Source: QWHO01 sp039809865 (lineage in GTDB: Bacteria > Vulcanimicrobiota > Xenobia > Xenobiales > QWHO01). Taken from it: a DNA stretch of 64,000 nt. Under the pieces are notes generated by a model. It made no database searches, was not told the origin of the DNA, and worked only from the letters and a program-made list of their open reading frames with translations. Shown here in pieces: positions 36,609 to 44,533 of this stretch (its first letter is position 1; the number at the start of each line of letters is the position of its first letter). The DNA lies in NCBI GenBank assembly GCA_039809865.1, contig JBDHVW010000002.1:124001-188000 (forward strand). Reading direction: 5' to 3'. A program made the translations under genes and the position numbers.

Positions 36609-37964
36609 ATGACGTTCGACGAGGCTATGCACCTGGTGGAGGGGGTCTACGCGTTCCCGGCCGACCTGGCCGATTTTCATGCCCGCCGCACCGACTGGCT
36701 TTTCCGCGCCTCCGGCCTGCGCGACCAGCTCGAGAAGGTGCCGGTGGCGGTCCTGACCGGTTCCTGCGGAAAGGGCTCGACCGCCGCCTTTCTGGCCTAC
36801 ATCCTGGAGGAGCTGCAGCCCGACCTGGCGCTGGGCACCAAACCCCCCCTGCTGGAGACGCCCGACGGCAACCGCGAGCGCTACCAGACGCTGCACGGCG
36901 AGGGGCCGCGCTGGATCTCCCGCGAGCACTTCGCGGCCATCGTGGACGAGTTGCCCCAGTATCTCTCCCAACAGCCGACGTGGGCTCCTTACGACCTGCG
37001 CTACTTCGTGCTGGGCCGGCTCTTCACCGCGTTCCCGCTGGCCGTGCTCGAGGCCAACATCGGCCTGCGCAACGACCCCGCGTCGGTCTTCCCGAATCGC
37101 GCCGTGACGGTGCTGACCCCCATCGGCAGCGACCATTCGGGCATGCTGTTGCCGCCGGATGATTTCATGCCGGAGCTGACCGTGGGGCGCGGCCCGCTCT
37201 GGCACAAGGCGGGCGGCGTGCAGGGCGGCGAGCCGGTGGTGCTGGGCCGTCAGACGCCTGAGGTGGAGAGGGCCGCGCTGGAGCTGGCGCGCACCACGGG
37301 GCGCGTGTATCGCTACGGCGTGGACGGCTTCGTGCGCTCCGTGCAGAGCGGGCTGCTTGGCTCGCGCGCGGTGCTGCAGGTAGGCTCTTTCGAGCTGCCG
37401 GTGGAGCTGCAGACCGTCGGCGACTATCAGGCCGAGAATGCGGTCGTGGCGGCCATGGCCGCACTCGCACTGCACGATCGGGGCATCGTGAGGGGCGATC
37501 TGCCGTCTGCCATCGTGCGGGGCGTCGCCCGCACGGGCACGCCCGGACGGCTGCAGATCGTGAGCCGCGACCCGCTCTGCTACTACACGGTCGCCTCCAG
37601 CCAGACCAAGGTGGAAGCGCTGCTGGCCAGCCTGGACGCGATGCTGGAGGCCGACCGCCCCGACGCCCGGGTGGTGGTCTGCGCCACGTTCCTGGACCGC
37701 ATCTTCGGCATCCAGAAGGTCGTCGAGACCCTGGCCCGCTGGCCGCGCCTGCAGCACCTCATCGCCACTTTCCACGAGTGGGCCGACGACAGTCGCGACG
37801 TGGACCCTCTCCAGGTCCGCAGCTGGGCCCGCTCGGTGCGTCCCGACCTCCCGGTCGAGTGCGTGCCCTTGCACGAGGCTGCGCGTGTCGCTCGCGAGCA
37901 AGGCGAGCTGGTGCTGTTACTGGGCAACGGTATGGCTTACGGCTTGAGCGCTGCCTCGGGCTGA
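36609..37964 (+). CDS. Mur ligase/folylpolyglutamate synthase-like ATP ligase
   Basis: ATG at 36609 gives 451 residues; ATG at 36579 adds ten. The P-loop is VLTGSCGKGSTAAFLAYIL (near residue 48-66), the Mur/FolC signature. EANIGLRNDPASV and TVLTPIGSDHSGML continue the central domain, and TGTPGRLQIVSRDPLCYYT is the C-terminal Mur ligase domain. Length fits FolC, which adds glutamate to folate, or related amino-acid ligases. Unlike FolC, the first motif is GSCGKGS rather than GTNGKGS, so the substrate may differ. AAAGG precedes the start by about seven bases. No folate gene neighbours it. Confidence 0.75.
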   Translation: MTFDEAMHLVEGVYAFPADLADFHARRTDWLFRASGLRDQLEKVPVAVLTGSCGKGSTAAFLAYILEELQPDLALGTKPPLLETPDGNRERYQTLHGEGPRWISREHFAAIVDELPQYLSQQPTWAPYDLRYFVLGRLFTAFPLAVLEANIGLRNDPASVFPNRAVTVLTPIGSDHSGMLLPPDDFMPELTVGRGPLWHKAGGVQGGEPVVLGRQTPEVERAALELARTTGRVYRYGVDGFVRSVQSGLLGSRAVLQVGSFELPVELQTVGDYQAENAVVAAMAALALHDRGIVRGDLPSAIVRGVARTGTPGRLQIVSRDPLCYYTVASSQTKVEALLASLDAMLEADRPDARVVVCATFLDRIFGIQKVVETLARWPRLQHLIATFHEWADDSRDVDPLQVRSWARSVRPDLPVECVPLHEAARVAREQGELVLLLGNGMAYGLSAASG

Positions 37965-37973
37965 TCCGTATGG

Positions 37974-37979
37974 TATGAT
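37974..37979 (+). promoter_or_regulatory. -10 box for leaderless Zn-ribbon protein gene
   Basis: TATGAT ends exactly six bases before GTG at 37986, placing the transcription start on the start codon. The -35 is poor. Confidence 0.45.
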
Positions 37980-37985
37980 GTTGCC

Positions 37986-38480
37986 GTGCTCGAGAAATGC
38001 CGGGACTGTGAAGGAACTGTCAGCACCCAGGCCCTGGCCTGTCCCCACTGCGGAGCCCCCCGGCCGACGCGACGGAGCTACAACGGCGTGGGCTTCGAGT
38101 GGAAGAGTCGCCAGCAGCTCTTCGGGATTCCCCTCGTGCACGTGTCCTTCGGGCGCACGGCCGAGGGACGCCTGCGGGTGGCCCGCGGAATCTTTGCCAT
38201 CGGGCAGTTCGCGATCGGCTGCTTCACTCTGGCTCAGTTCGGCGTGGGGCTCATCTTCGGGTTGGGTCAGTTCACGCTGGCCACCGTGGCCGTCGGACAG
38301 CTTGCCCTCGGGCTCGGTTTCGGCCTGGGCCAGTTCGCGACCGGCGTGGTTGCCGTCGGCCAGTTGGCCCTGGCGGGATATGGCCTGGGCCAGTTCGGTT
38401 ACGGACTGCACATGTGGACGATGAGCCACGCCGATCCGCAGGCCGTGAATTTCTTCCGCTCTCTGTGGCCCTGGGGTTAG
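37986..38480 (+). CDS. Zinc-ribbon membrane protein with tandem Gly-Gln hydrophobic repeats
   Basis: The 164-residue protein starts with a zinc ribbon (Cys5, Cys8, Cys19, Cys22; CRDCEG and CPHCGAP). Residues 60-140 consist of hydrophobic repeats with regular Gly-Gln or Gly-Phe (FAIGQFAIG, FGLGQFTLA, VAVGQLALG, FGLGQFATG, VAVGQLALA, YGLGQFGYG), spaced about ten residues. The pattern resembles a beta-helix or repeated membrane hairpin. I know no defined function. The stop overlaps the convergent transporter gene by four bases. Confidence 0.65.
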   Translation: MLEKCRDCEGTVSTQALACPHCGAPRPTRRSYNGVGFEWKSRQQLFGIPLVHVSFGRTAEGRLRVARGIFAIGQFAIGCFTLAQFGVGLIFGLGQFTLATVAVGQLALGLGFGLGQFATGVVAVGQLALAGYGLGQFGYGLHMWTMSHADPQAVNFFRSLWPWG

Positions 38481-39340
38481 GCCTTCTTCGGAGCTCGCTT
38501 CACGTTGGCCATGGGCACGCCCACCAGCACCAGCCCCACGCCGATCCATTGCACCCAATCCATCGGCTCGTGCAGAAAGAGCGAGGCGGCCACGATGACC
38601 AGCGGGCGCTGCAGCATGTTGAAGATCGAGATGTTGGTGGAGCCCACCAGGTGGAGCGCCGTCAGGAACGCCACGTTGGCCACGGCCGCGGCCAGTCCCG
38701 TCCAGATGCCGATGGGGAGGGCGCCGGCGGGGATGTGGCCCACGAACGGTCCCAGCACGATCAGCGACACCAGGCCGTTGATGAGGAAGATGTAGCTCGA
38801 GACGAGCACCGGCTTGAACTCGGCCGTGACGCCCTCCATCCGGGTGCGATACACGGTCGACGAGACGATCTGGACCAGGGAGGCCAGCAGCCCCACCCAC
38901 CAGAGGGGGTGGCCCAGCGAGGTGTCGGTGGTGAAAGCTCCCACGGTCAGCAGCACACCCAGGAAGCAGAGTGCAAAGCCGGCCCAGAACTTGCGGGTGA
39001 GCTTGTCCAGGCCCCGGAACTGGTTGACGAGCGCCACGACGGCCGGGGTCGTGGTCACCAGGGTGATCACCGCCACCGCGGGCAGGTAGAGCAGGGCCGT
39101 GTAGTTGCAGGCGAAGGTGACCAGGAGGAGCAGGCTGACGGGCAGGATGTGGCCCAGTCCTTTCAGGCCGACCCATCGGAAGGTGCGCGTCAGAGGGAGA
39201 ATGGCCAGGGAGCCCACCAGGTTCTTGATCAGCAGCAGCTGGAGCGGCGAGATCGCCATCTGGTAGCCGGTCTTGACCAGGATCGGCTCGATCGAGGCGC
39301 CGGTCAACGCAAGGAGGAGCCAGAAGCCGGCCGCAGTCAT
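38477..39340 (-). CDS. DMT/EamA-family drug-metabolite transporter
   Basis: ATG at 39340 gives 287 residues with ten hydrophobic helices arranged as two EamA repeats (ALTGASIEPILVKTGYQMA, AVVALVNQFRGLD, IGIWTGLAAAVANVAFLTAL, FLHEPMDWVQWIGVGLVLVG). VAASLFLHEPMDW is the usual EamA end motif. It exports or imports small metabolites. The start is set by a perfect promoter just upstream, giving a leaderless transcript. Convergent with the zinc-ribbon gene. Confidence 0.88.
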   Translation of the reverse strand: MTAAGFWLLLALTGASIEPILVKTGYQMAISPLQLLLIKNLVGSLAILPLTRTFRWVGLKGLGHILPVSLLLLVTFACNYTALLYLPAVAVITLVTTTPAVVALVNQFRGLDKLTRKFWAGFALCFLGVLLTVGAFTTDTSLGHPLWWVGLLASLVQIVSSTVYRTRMEGVTAEFKPVLVSSYIFLINGLVSLIVLGPFVGHIPAGALPIGIWTGLAAAVANVAFLTALHLVGSTNISIFNMLQRPLVIVAASLFLHEPMDWVQWIGVGLVLVGVPMANVKRAPKKA

Positions 39341-39347
39341 GGTTTTG

Positions 39348-39376
39348 GTTATATCCGCGCCGTTCCCGGGTGTCAA
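39348..39376 (-). promoter_or_regulatory. Consensus sigma-70 promoter for the transporter, leaderless
   Basis: On the minus strand TTGACA (39376-39371), a 17-bp spacer and TATAAC (39353-39348) end seven bases before the ATG at 39340. This is the best promoter in the window and shows the organism uses standard boxes. Confidence 0.8.
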
Positions 39377-39381
39377 ATGCC

Positions 39382-40239
39382 TCAGGGGGCAAACTCCACC
39401 ACGACGGGGCTGTGGTCGCTGGTGGTGAAGGCCGGGCCGCGCTCGACCTGGGCCCGAGTCAGGTGGGGGAGCAGGCGGTCGTTGAGCAGCACGTGGTCCA
39501 GCGCCAGCGAGCGGTCCCGATACGAGAACGTGCCGCGCTCAGGCACGCCTGCGAAGGCGTCGTGCAGGTCGTCGAAGAGAGGTTGCAGGGCCCAGCTGTC
39601 GGGCTCGTCATTGAGGTCGCCCAGCACCGCCACGGGCTGGTCGGAGAGCTCCTGGGCAAGCTCCAGGGCCCTTAAGGCCTGCTCCCGGCGACGCTCGTCC
39701 TCTTGATGCCCCTGGCGCAGGCGCGACTTGAAGTGGTTGCAGAGCAGCACCATCGGCAGGGGACCGTCCAGGTGCACCTCCAGGCAGTCGCGTGACCAGA
39801 CGGGCTCGTCGCGATGCGTGCGGTAGCCCTTCAGAGGCACCCGGGAGAGCACGGCCACGTCGATGCCCCGCGGGTCGCGTCCCTCGACCAGGAGAGCCGT
39901 GGGGTAACCGGACCGAGCCGCGACTTCGTCCAGCAGAGCCTGGTCCTGCACCTCCTCGAGCGCCACCACGTCGGCCCTTAAAGCGCTGACGCCCGCGGCC
40001 ACCTCCTCGGTCTTGCGCCGTTCCCCGGGCCCATGAAGCAGGTTGCGCACGTTCCACGCCGCCACCCGCAGCGTCTTTTCACTGTCGACTGTGGACTGTC
40101 GACTGTCGACCCCTCGTACAACGCCCGGCCCGGCGCCAGACCCGCAGGCCACCGCCAGCAACAGGGTGAGGAGAAGTAGCGCCCTTACGATCCGGGGAAA
40201 ATGGGAGGCTCTTGCACTGCCGAGGGCTCCTGGCCCCAC
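39382..40239 (-). CDS. Secreted/lipoprotein endonuclease-exonuclease-phosphatase family protein
   Basis: The 285-residue product from GTG at 40239 has a signal (IVRALLLLTLLLAVAC), with Cys as a likely lipid site. The EEP fold follows: AAWNVRNLLHG, DVVALEEVQDQA, DVAVLSRVPL, LLCNHFKSRLRQGHQ, VAVLGDLNDEPD and TTSDHSPVVVEF, which contain the catalytic Asn, Glu, His, Asp-Asn and Asp-His. It hydrolyses a phosphodiester or phosphate, outside the cytoplasm. The start overlaps the upstream helical-protein gene by 55 bp. A heptad repeat sits within the coding region near residues 44-53. Confidence 0.85.
   Translation of the reverse strand: MGPGALGSARASHFPRIVRALLLLTLLLAVACGSGAGPGVVRGVDSRQSTVDSEKTLRVAAWNVRNLLHGPGERRKTEEVAAGVSALRADVVALEEVQDQALLDEVAARSGYPTALLVEGRDPRGIDVAVLSRVPLKGYRTHRDEPVWSRDCLEVHLDGPLPMVLLCNHFKSRLRQGHQEDERRREQALRALELAQELSDQPVAVLGDLNDEPDSWALQPLFDDLHDAFAGVPERGTFSYRDRSLALDHVLLNDRLLPHLTRAQVERGPAFTTSDHSPVVVEFAP
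40081..40110 (+). repeat. Heptanucleotide tandem repeat ACTGTCG x4 inside coding sequence
   Basis: Four 7-bp units (ACTGTCG, ACTGTGG, ACTGTCG, ACTGTCG) plus AC lie in the N-terminal linker of the endonuclease gene. Gain or loss of one unit would shift the frame just behind the signal peptide. Confidence 0.85.
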
Positions 40240-40637
40240 CGGCGGCGAAGGGCGACGACGCCCACTTCGCCTGATTCGCCCGAGTCTCCCAGGGCGGCGC
40301 GCTGCTCGAGGCGGAGCAGCATGCTGAGGCGCTCCGAGCGCGCCTGCACGAAAAAGACCAGATCTTGGAATTCAGTCAGCGAGGCCGGCGGCCACTGGCT
40401 CAGCCGGTGATGGATCTCCTCGCCCAGGATGTAGAGCTCGTCGGCCGCCTCCGACAGCACCGAGGGACGGGCCGGCTCGGCGCCGCCTTCGGTGTTCTGC
40501 TCGAGCATCGCCTTCATCTTGGCGGCCCGGTCCCGCAACTGCCCGGCCACGCGGCGCACGCCGAGCGACTCGGCATACTCCGCCAGGCGGCGGTACTGCC
40601 GCTCGGCCTCGACGGCAAAGTTGCGGAGGTTCTCCAA
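40185..40637 (-). CDS. Helical hypothetical protein, 150 residues
   Basis: TTG at 40637 directly follows the PhoH stop, so it is translated by reinitiation. The protein is helical and charged (AVEAERQYRRLAEYAESLGV, LRDRAAKMKAMLEQNTEGG, ELYILGEEIHHRLSQWP, FFVQARSERLSMLLRLEQRA), with a Pro-rich end. No domain is recognised. Position between PhoH and the endonuclease suggests an RNA- or stress-related accessory, but this is unsupported. Confidence 0.55.
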   Translation of the reverse strand: MENLRNFAVEAERQYRRLAEYAESLGVRRVAGQLRDRAAKMKAMLEQNTEGGAEPARPSVLSEAADELYILGEEIHHRLSQWPPASLTEFQDLVFFVQARSERLSMLLRLEQRAALGDSGESGEVGVVALRRRWGQEPSAVQEPPIFPGS

Positions 40638-41993
40638 CTAGTTCTCCATCAAGGTGGAGGCCAGCTCGGCCAGCGGCGAGCGCTCCCCCTTCGAAAGGGT
40701 GATGTGGGCGGCGATGGACTGATCCTTGAACTTCTCCACCACGTGGGTCAGGCCGTTCGAGGTCGAGTCGAGGTAGGGATGGTCGATCTGGTAGGGGTCG
40801 CCGGTGAAGACGAGCTTGGTGCCCTCGCCGGCGCGGGTGATGATGGTCTTTACCTCGTGCGGGGTCAGGTTCTGAGCTTCGTCCACCACGATGAACTGAC
40901 CGGGCAGGCTGCGCCCGCGGATGTAGGTCAGCGCGCGAATGTCAAGCACGTTGGAGTCGAGCAGGTAGTCGAGGCGCCCGGCTCCGCCTTTGCGGCCGGC
41001 CGCGCTGCCCTGATGCTCGTTGAGCAGGAACTCGAGGTTGTCCATGATCGGCTGCATCCAGGGGGAGAGCTTCTCTTGCTCGGTGCCCGGCAGGTAACCG
41101 ATGTCGCGTCCCATCGGGATGACGGGGCGGTAGATGCTGAGCTTGCGATAGATCTTCTCGTTGACCACCTTTTGCAGCCCGGCAGCGATAGCCTGGATGG
41201 TCTTGCCCGTGCCCGCCTTGCCGCTCAGCGTGATGAGCTGGATCTCGTCGTCGAGCAAGATCTCGAACGCGTAGCGCTGCTCGCGGTTGAGCGGGCGGAT
41301 GCCCCACACGTCGTAGCGCAGTTCGCGCAGCAACACCAGGGCGCGCCGATCCGAGTCGTAGCGCGTCAGGGCGGTGACCGAGGCCGAGCTGGTGCTCTTG
41401 AGCATGAGGAACTGGTTGGGCGCGAGCTCCTGGCCGTTGAGCTTGAGATCCTCGACGCGCACCTCGCGCTCCTCGTAGACCTGGTCGATCAGCTCGGGGG
41501 CCACCGTCAGCTCGCCCTGGCCCGTGTAGAGCTCGGCGATGTCGATGATCTGGTCGGCCCGGTAGTCTTCGGCCGCCAGCCCCAGGGCTTCGGCCTTGAC
41601 CCGCATGTTGATGTCCTTGCTGACCAGGACGATCTTCTTCTTGGGGTTGGCTTTCTTGATGCCCACCGCCGACGCCAGGATCAGGTGGTCGTTGGTTTTG
41701 GGCAGCCCCAGGTCGGCCAGCTCTCCCACCACGTGGATGATGTCCACGGTGAGCGTGCCGCCATTGTCGAGCTTGACCCCTTTGCTGACCGGCCCCTGGC
41801 GGCTGAGATCGTCGAGGAACTTGATCACCACGCGCGCGTTGCGGTTGAGCTCGGAGGAACCCTTCTTGAAGGTATCGAGCTCGTCGAGCACCACGATGGG
41901 GATGACCACGTTGTTGTCCCCGAAGCTGAAGAGCGAGTCGGGGCGGTGGAGGAGGACGCTGGTGTCGAGAAGGTAAGTCTTGCGGGACGACAT
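40638..41993 (-). CDS. PhoH-like ATPase with N-terminal PIN nuclease domain
   Basis: ATG at 41993, preceded by GGAGGAAG, gives 451 residues. Residues 1-150 are a PIN domain (YLLDTSVLLHRPDSLFSFGD, IVVLDELDTFKKG, ILASAVGIKKANP), an RNase fold with acidic active site. Residues 210-451 are the PhoH ATPase with Walker A LSGKAGTGKTIQAIA (Lys264), QFIVVDEAQNLTPHEVK and KLVFTGDPYQIDHP. PhoH-PIN (YlaK/PhoH2-type) proteins are RNA helicase/nucleases. It heads a run with a helical protein and an endonuclease. Confidence 0.93.
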   Translation of the reverse strand: MSSRKTYLLDTSVLLHRPDSLFSFGDNNVVIPIVVLDELDTFKKGSSELNRNARVVIKFLDDLSRQGPVSKGVKLDNGGTLTVDIIHVVGELADLGLPKTNDHLILASAVGIKKANPKKKIVLVSKDINMRVKAEALGLAAEDYRADQIIDIAELYTGQGELTVAPELIDQVYEEREVRVEDLKLNGQELAPNQFLMLKSTSSASVTALTRYDSDRRALVLLRELRYDVWGIRPLNREQRYAFEILLDDEIQLITLSGKAGTGKTIQAIAAGLQKVVNEKIYRKLSIYRPVIPMGRDIGYLPGTEQEKLSPWMQPIMDNLEFLLNEHQGSAAGRKGGAGRLDYLLDSNVLDIRALTYIRGRSLPGQFIVVDEAQNLTPHEVKTIITRAGEGTKLVFTGDPYQIDHPYLDSTSNGLTHVVEKFKDQSIAAHITLSKGERSPLAELASTLMEN

Positions 41994-42106
41994 GGGCTTC
42001 CTCCATTCCGCGATGGGCGCCGGTACCCTGCACCGCAAAAGCGCGCAAATGTTCGCTTTTTCACGTTTTTAGGCGTCGCGTCGCGGCCCGACGAATCTGA
42101 ATTTTT

Positions 42107-43144
42107 TTAAACGAGACTGGGTGCCCCGGCATGAGCGCGGTAGAACTCGAGATACTTCTCGACCTCGAAACGGCTGCCGATGACCAGGGGAACTTTCTGG
42201 TGCAGCTCCGTGGGCTGGATGTCCAGAATGCGCTCGCTGCCGGTGGTGGCCAGACCGCCCGCGTGCTCCACCAGGTACGCCAATGGATTGGCCTCGTAGA
42301 GCAGGCGCAGCTTGGGTTTGGGCTTGGCGGGGTTGCGCAGGTCGGCGGGGTAAAGGAAGATGCCCCCGTCGAGCAGGTTGCGGTGGAAGTCGGCCACCAG
42401 CGAGCCGATGTAGCGCAGCGAGTAGGGGCGTTTCGTGGCCGCGTCGTCCTCTTTCAGCCAGCTGATGAACTTGCGGGTGCCCTCGTCCCAGTGGTTGGAG
42501 TTGCCCTCGTTGATGCTGTAAACCTTGCCCTTCTGGGGAATCTGGATGTTCTCGTGTGAGAGCAAGAACTCGCCCACGCTGGGGTCGAGCGTGAAGCCAT
42601 GCACGCCCTGCCCGGCGCTGTAGACCAGGATGGTGGACGAGCCATAGACCACGTAGCCCGCGCAGACCTGCTCGGTGCCCTTCTGCAGCACGTCTTCCAG
42701 GGTGCCGTCGCCGCTGGCCGTCTTGCGGCGCAGGATCGAGAAGATGGTGCCGATGGAGACGTTCTTGTCGATGTTGCTCGAGCCGTCGAGAGGGTCAAAG
42801 CAGATGATGTACTTCCCTTTCTCGAATTGAGGGGGAATGGGGATCAGCTCTTCGCACTCCTCCGAGGCCATGCAGCAGAGGTGCCCGCCGTGGTCCATGG
42901 CTTTGAAGATGCGGTCCTGGGCGAACTCGTCCAGCTTCTGCACGCGCTCGCCGTGCACGTTCTCGGTGCCCGCCTCGCCAAGGATCTCGACCAGCCCGGC
43001 CTTGTTCACCTCGCGCGAGATGATCTTGATGGCCAGGATGAGGTCGTAGAGCATGCGGGTGAAGTCGCCGGTGGCGTCGGGATGGTCCCGCTGCTCCTCC
43101 ATGATGTGGCGCTGGATGGTGACGAGCTTGGGTATCTGCAACAT
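42107..43144 (-). CDS. fbp: Fructose-1,6-bisphosphatase, class I
   Basis: The 345-residue enzyme removes the 1-phosphate of fructose-1,6-bisphosphate in gluconeogenesis. Signatures are the metal site CFDPLDGSSNIDKNVS, GEAGTENVHGERVQKLDEF and GGIFLYPAD, with the C-terminal NPLAYLVEHAGGLATTG and VPLVIGSRFEVE. ATG at 43144 is selected because homologues start around MLQIPKLVTIQRHI; the much longer upstream frame is antisense to the P450. Divergent from the P450 across 72 bp. Confidence 0.96.
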   Translation of the reverse strand: MLQIPKLVTIQRHIMEEQRDHPDATGDFTRMLYDLILAIKIISREVNKAGLVEILGEAGTENVHGERVQKLDEFAQDRIFKAMDHGGHLCCMASEECEELIPIPPQFEKGKYIICFDPLDGSSNIDKNVSIGTIFSILRRKTASGDGTLEDVLQKGTEQVCAGYVVYGSSTILVYSAGQGVHGFTLDPSVGEFLLSHENIQIPQKGKVYSINEGNSNHWDEGTRKFISWLKEDDAATKRPYSLRYIGSLVADFHRNLLDGGIFLYPADLRNPAKPKPKLRLLYEANPLAYLVEHAGGLATTGSERILDIQPTELHQKVPLVIGSRFEVEKYLEFYRAHAGAPSLV

Positions 43145-43204
43145 GCGGGCGAGTTTCGCCGGAAAACCTTCACGAGCCTGCGTCAAATCTTCACAATTCT
43201 GGGG

Positions 43205-43210
43205 TAAGCT
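43205..43210 (+). promoter_or_regulatory. -10 box for leaderless P450 transcript
   Basis: TAAGCT ends exactly six bases before the P450 ATG at 43217, predicting transcription from the start codon. -35 candidate GTCAAA at 43182-43187 is 17 bp upstream. Confidence 0.4.
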
Positions 43211-43216
43211 CAAGCC

Positions 43217-44533
43217 ATGACGACCGCACTGAAAAGCCCGCCGGGACCGCGTCCCCTGGTCAGCTGGTCCCTCCTCTACAGCCTGCGCAAGAACCCGCTC
43301 AAGTACGTCGAGCGGCTGCACCAGCGCTACGGCGATGTGGCCTACTTCCGCATCGGCCCGCAGCGGGTCTACCTGCTGAGCCACCCCGACCTGGTGAAGG
43401 AGTTGCTCATCAATCACGACGAGCACATGGTCAAGGGCCGCGGTCTCCAGATCGCGCGCCGCCTGCTGGGAGACGGCCTGCTGACCAGCGAGGGCGAGCT
43501 CCACAAGCGCCAGCGCGCGCTGATGCAGCCCGTCTTCCACAAGCAGAAGGTGGCCGTGTTCGGCGAGCTGATGGCGGACTACGCTCAGCGGACCAGCGCC
43601 GCCTGGAAGCCCGGCTCCACCCTCGAGGTGGGGGAGGAGATGAGCAAGCTGACGCTCCACATCGTAGCCCGGGCGCTGTTCGAGACCTCGGTCGAAGGGC
43701 AGAACGAGGCCGAGGAGATCGGGCGCGCGCTCACGACCGCGCGGCACCTCTTCATGCAGGCCTCCATGCCCGGATTCCAGTTGCTCGAGAAGGTCATCCC
43801 CCCGCTGCGCCGCAAGTTCGAGCGCATCAAGGGTCGGCTCGACCACACCGTGAAGGCCATGATCGCCGAGCACCGCGCCAACCCCCATCACGAGGACCTG
43901 CTGTCGCGCCTGATGGAGACCGAGATGGGCGACCAGCAGATCCGCGACGAGGTGATGACCCTGTTCCTGGCGGGTCACGAGACGACCGCCGCCGCCATGA
44001 GCTGGACTCTCTGGCTGCTGGCGCGCAATCCGGAGTGGGCCGACAAGCTGGCCGAGTCTTTGCAGGGGGTGGAGCCGCGGGTGGATCAGGTTTTGAAGCA
44101 CCCGCTGCTCAACAACGTGCTGGCCGAGTCGATGCGCCTCTTCCCGCCCGCCTGGGTGATGGGCCGAAAGGTCGTCAACGAGGTGGAGTTCGGCGGCTAC
44201 CGCTTCCCCAAGGGAGCTCTGCTGCTGACCTCGCAGTGGGTCATCCAGCGCGACCCGCGCTGGTTCCCCGAGCCTCTGAAGTTCGACCCGGATCGCTGGT
44301 CCCCCGAGTTGCGCGCGCTGCGGCCGCGGTTCTCCTGGTTCCCGTTCGGAGCCGGAAGCCGCGTGTGCATCGGCGAGCACTTCGCCTGGATGGAGTCGCT
44401 CTTGCTGCTCTCGGTGTTAGCCAGAGACTGGCGCTATCACGCGGATCAGACCAAGGTGCGGCCGGAGGCGAACATCACGCTGCGGCCGCTGCACCTCAAG
44501 CTTCGCGTGGAGCGGAGGGCGCCCCCCACCTGA
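43217..44533 (+). CDS. Cytochrome P450
   Basis: The 438-residue haem monooxygenase has all core motifs: oxygen-binding LFLAGHETTAAAM (I helix, about 254), ExxR in ESMR (near 304), the PERF-like FDPDRW and haem-binding FGAGSRVCIG with Cys384. No membrane anchor is present, so it is a soluble bacterial P450 needing ferredoxin partners that are not visible nearby. Style (PPGPRPLVSWSLLY start) resembles CYP102/CYP110-type fatty acid or terpenoid hydroxylases, but the substrate is unknown. Its 3' end overlaps the convergent multicopper oxidase by 38 bp. Confidence 0.95.
   Translation: MTTALKSPPGPRPLVSWSLLYSLRKNPLKYVERLHQRYGDVAYFRIGPQRVYLLSHPDLVKELLINHDEHMVKGRGLQIARRLLGDGLLTSEGELHKRQRALMQPVFHKQKVAVFGELMADYAQRTSAAWKPGSTLEVGEEMSKLTLHIVARALFETSVEGQNEAEEIGRALTTARHLFMQASMPGFQLLEKVIPPLRRKFERIKGRLDHTVKAMIAEHRANPHHEDLLSRLMETEMGDQQIRDEVMTLFLAGHETTAAAMSWTLWLLARNPEWADKLAESLQGVEPRVDQVLKHPLLNNVLAESMRLFPPAWVMGRKVVNEVEFGGYRFPKGALLLTSQWVIQRDPRWFPEPLKFDPDRWSPELRALRPRFSWFPFGAGSRVCIGEHFAWMESLLLLSVLARDWRYHADQTKVRPEANITLRPLHLKLRVERRAPPT

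Noticed and set aside
42062..42100. Possible terminator after fbp
   Set aside because: A short CGTCG/CGACG stem is present, but on the transcribed strand there is no T-run, so it is not convincing.
43145..44380. Upstream extension of the fbp frame by 412 codons
   Set aside because: It lies antisense to the P450 gene; fructose bisphosphatases begin at the MLQIPKL start, so the extension is an accident of base composition.
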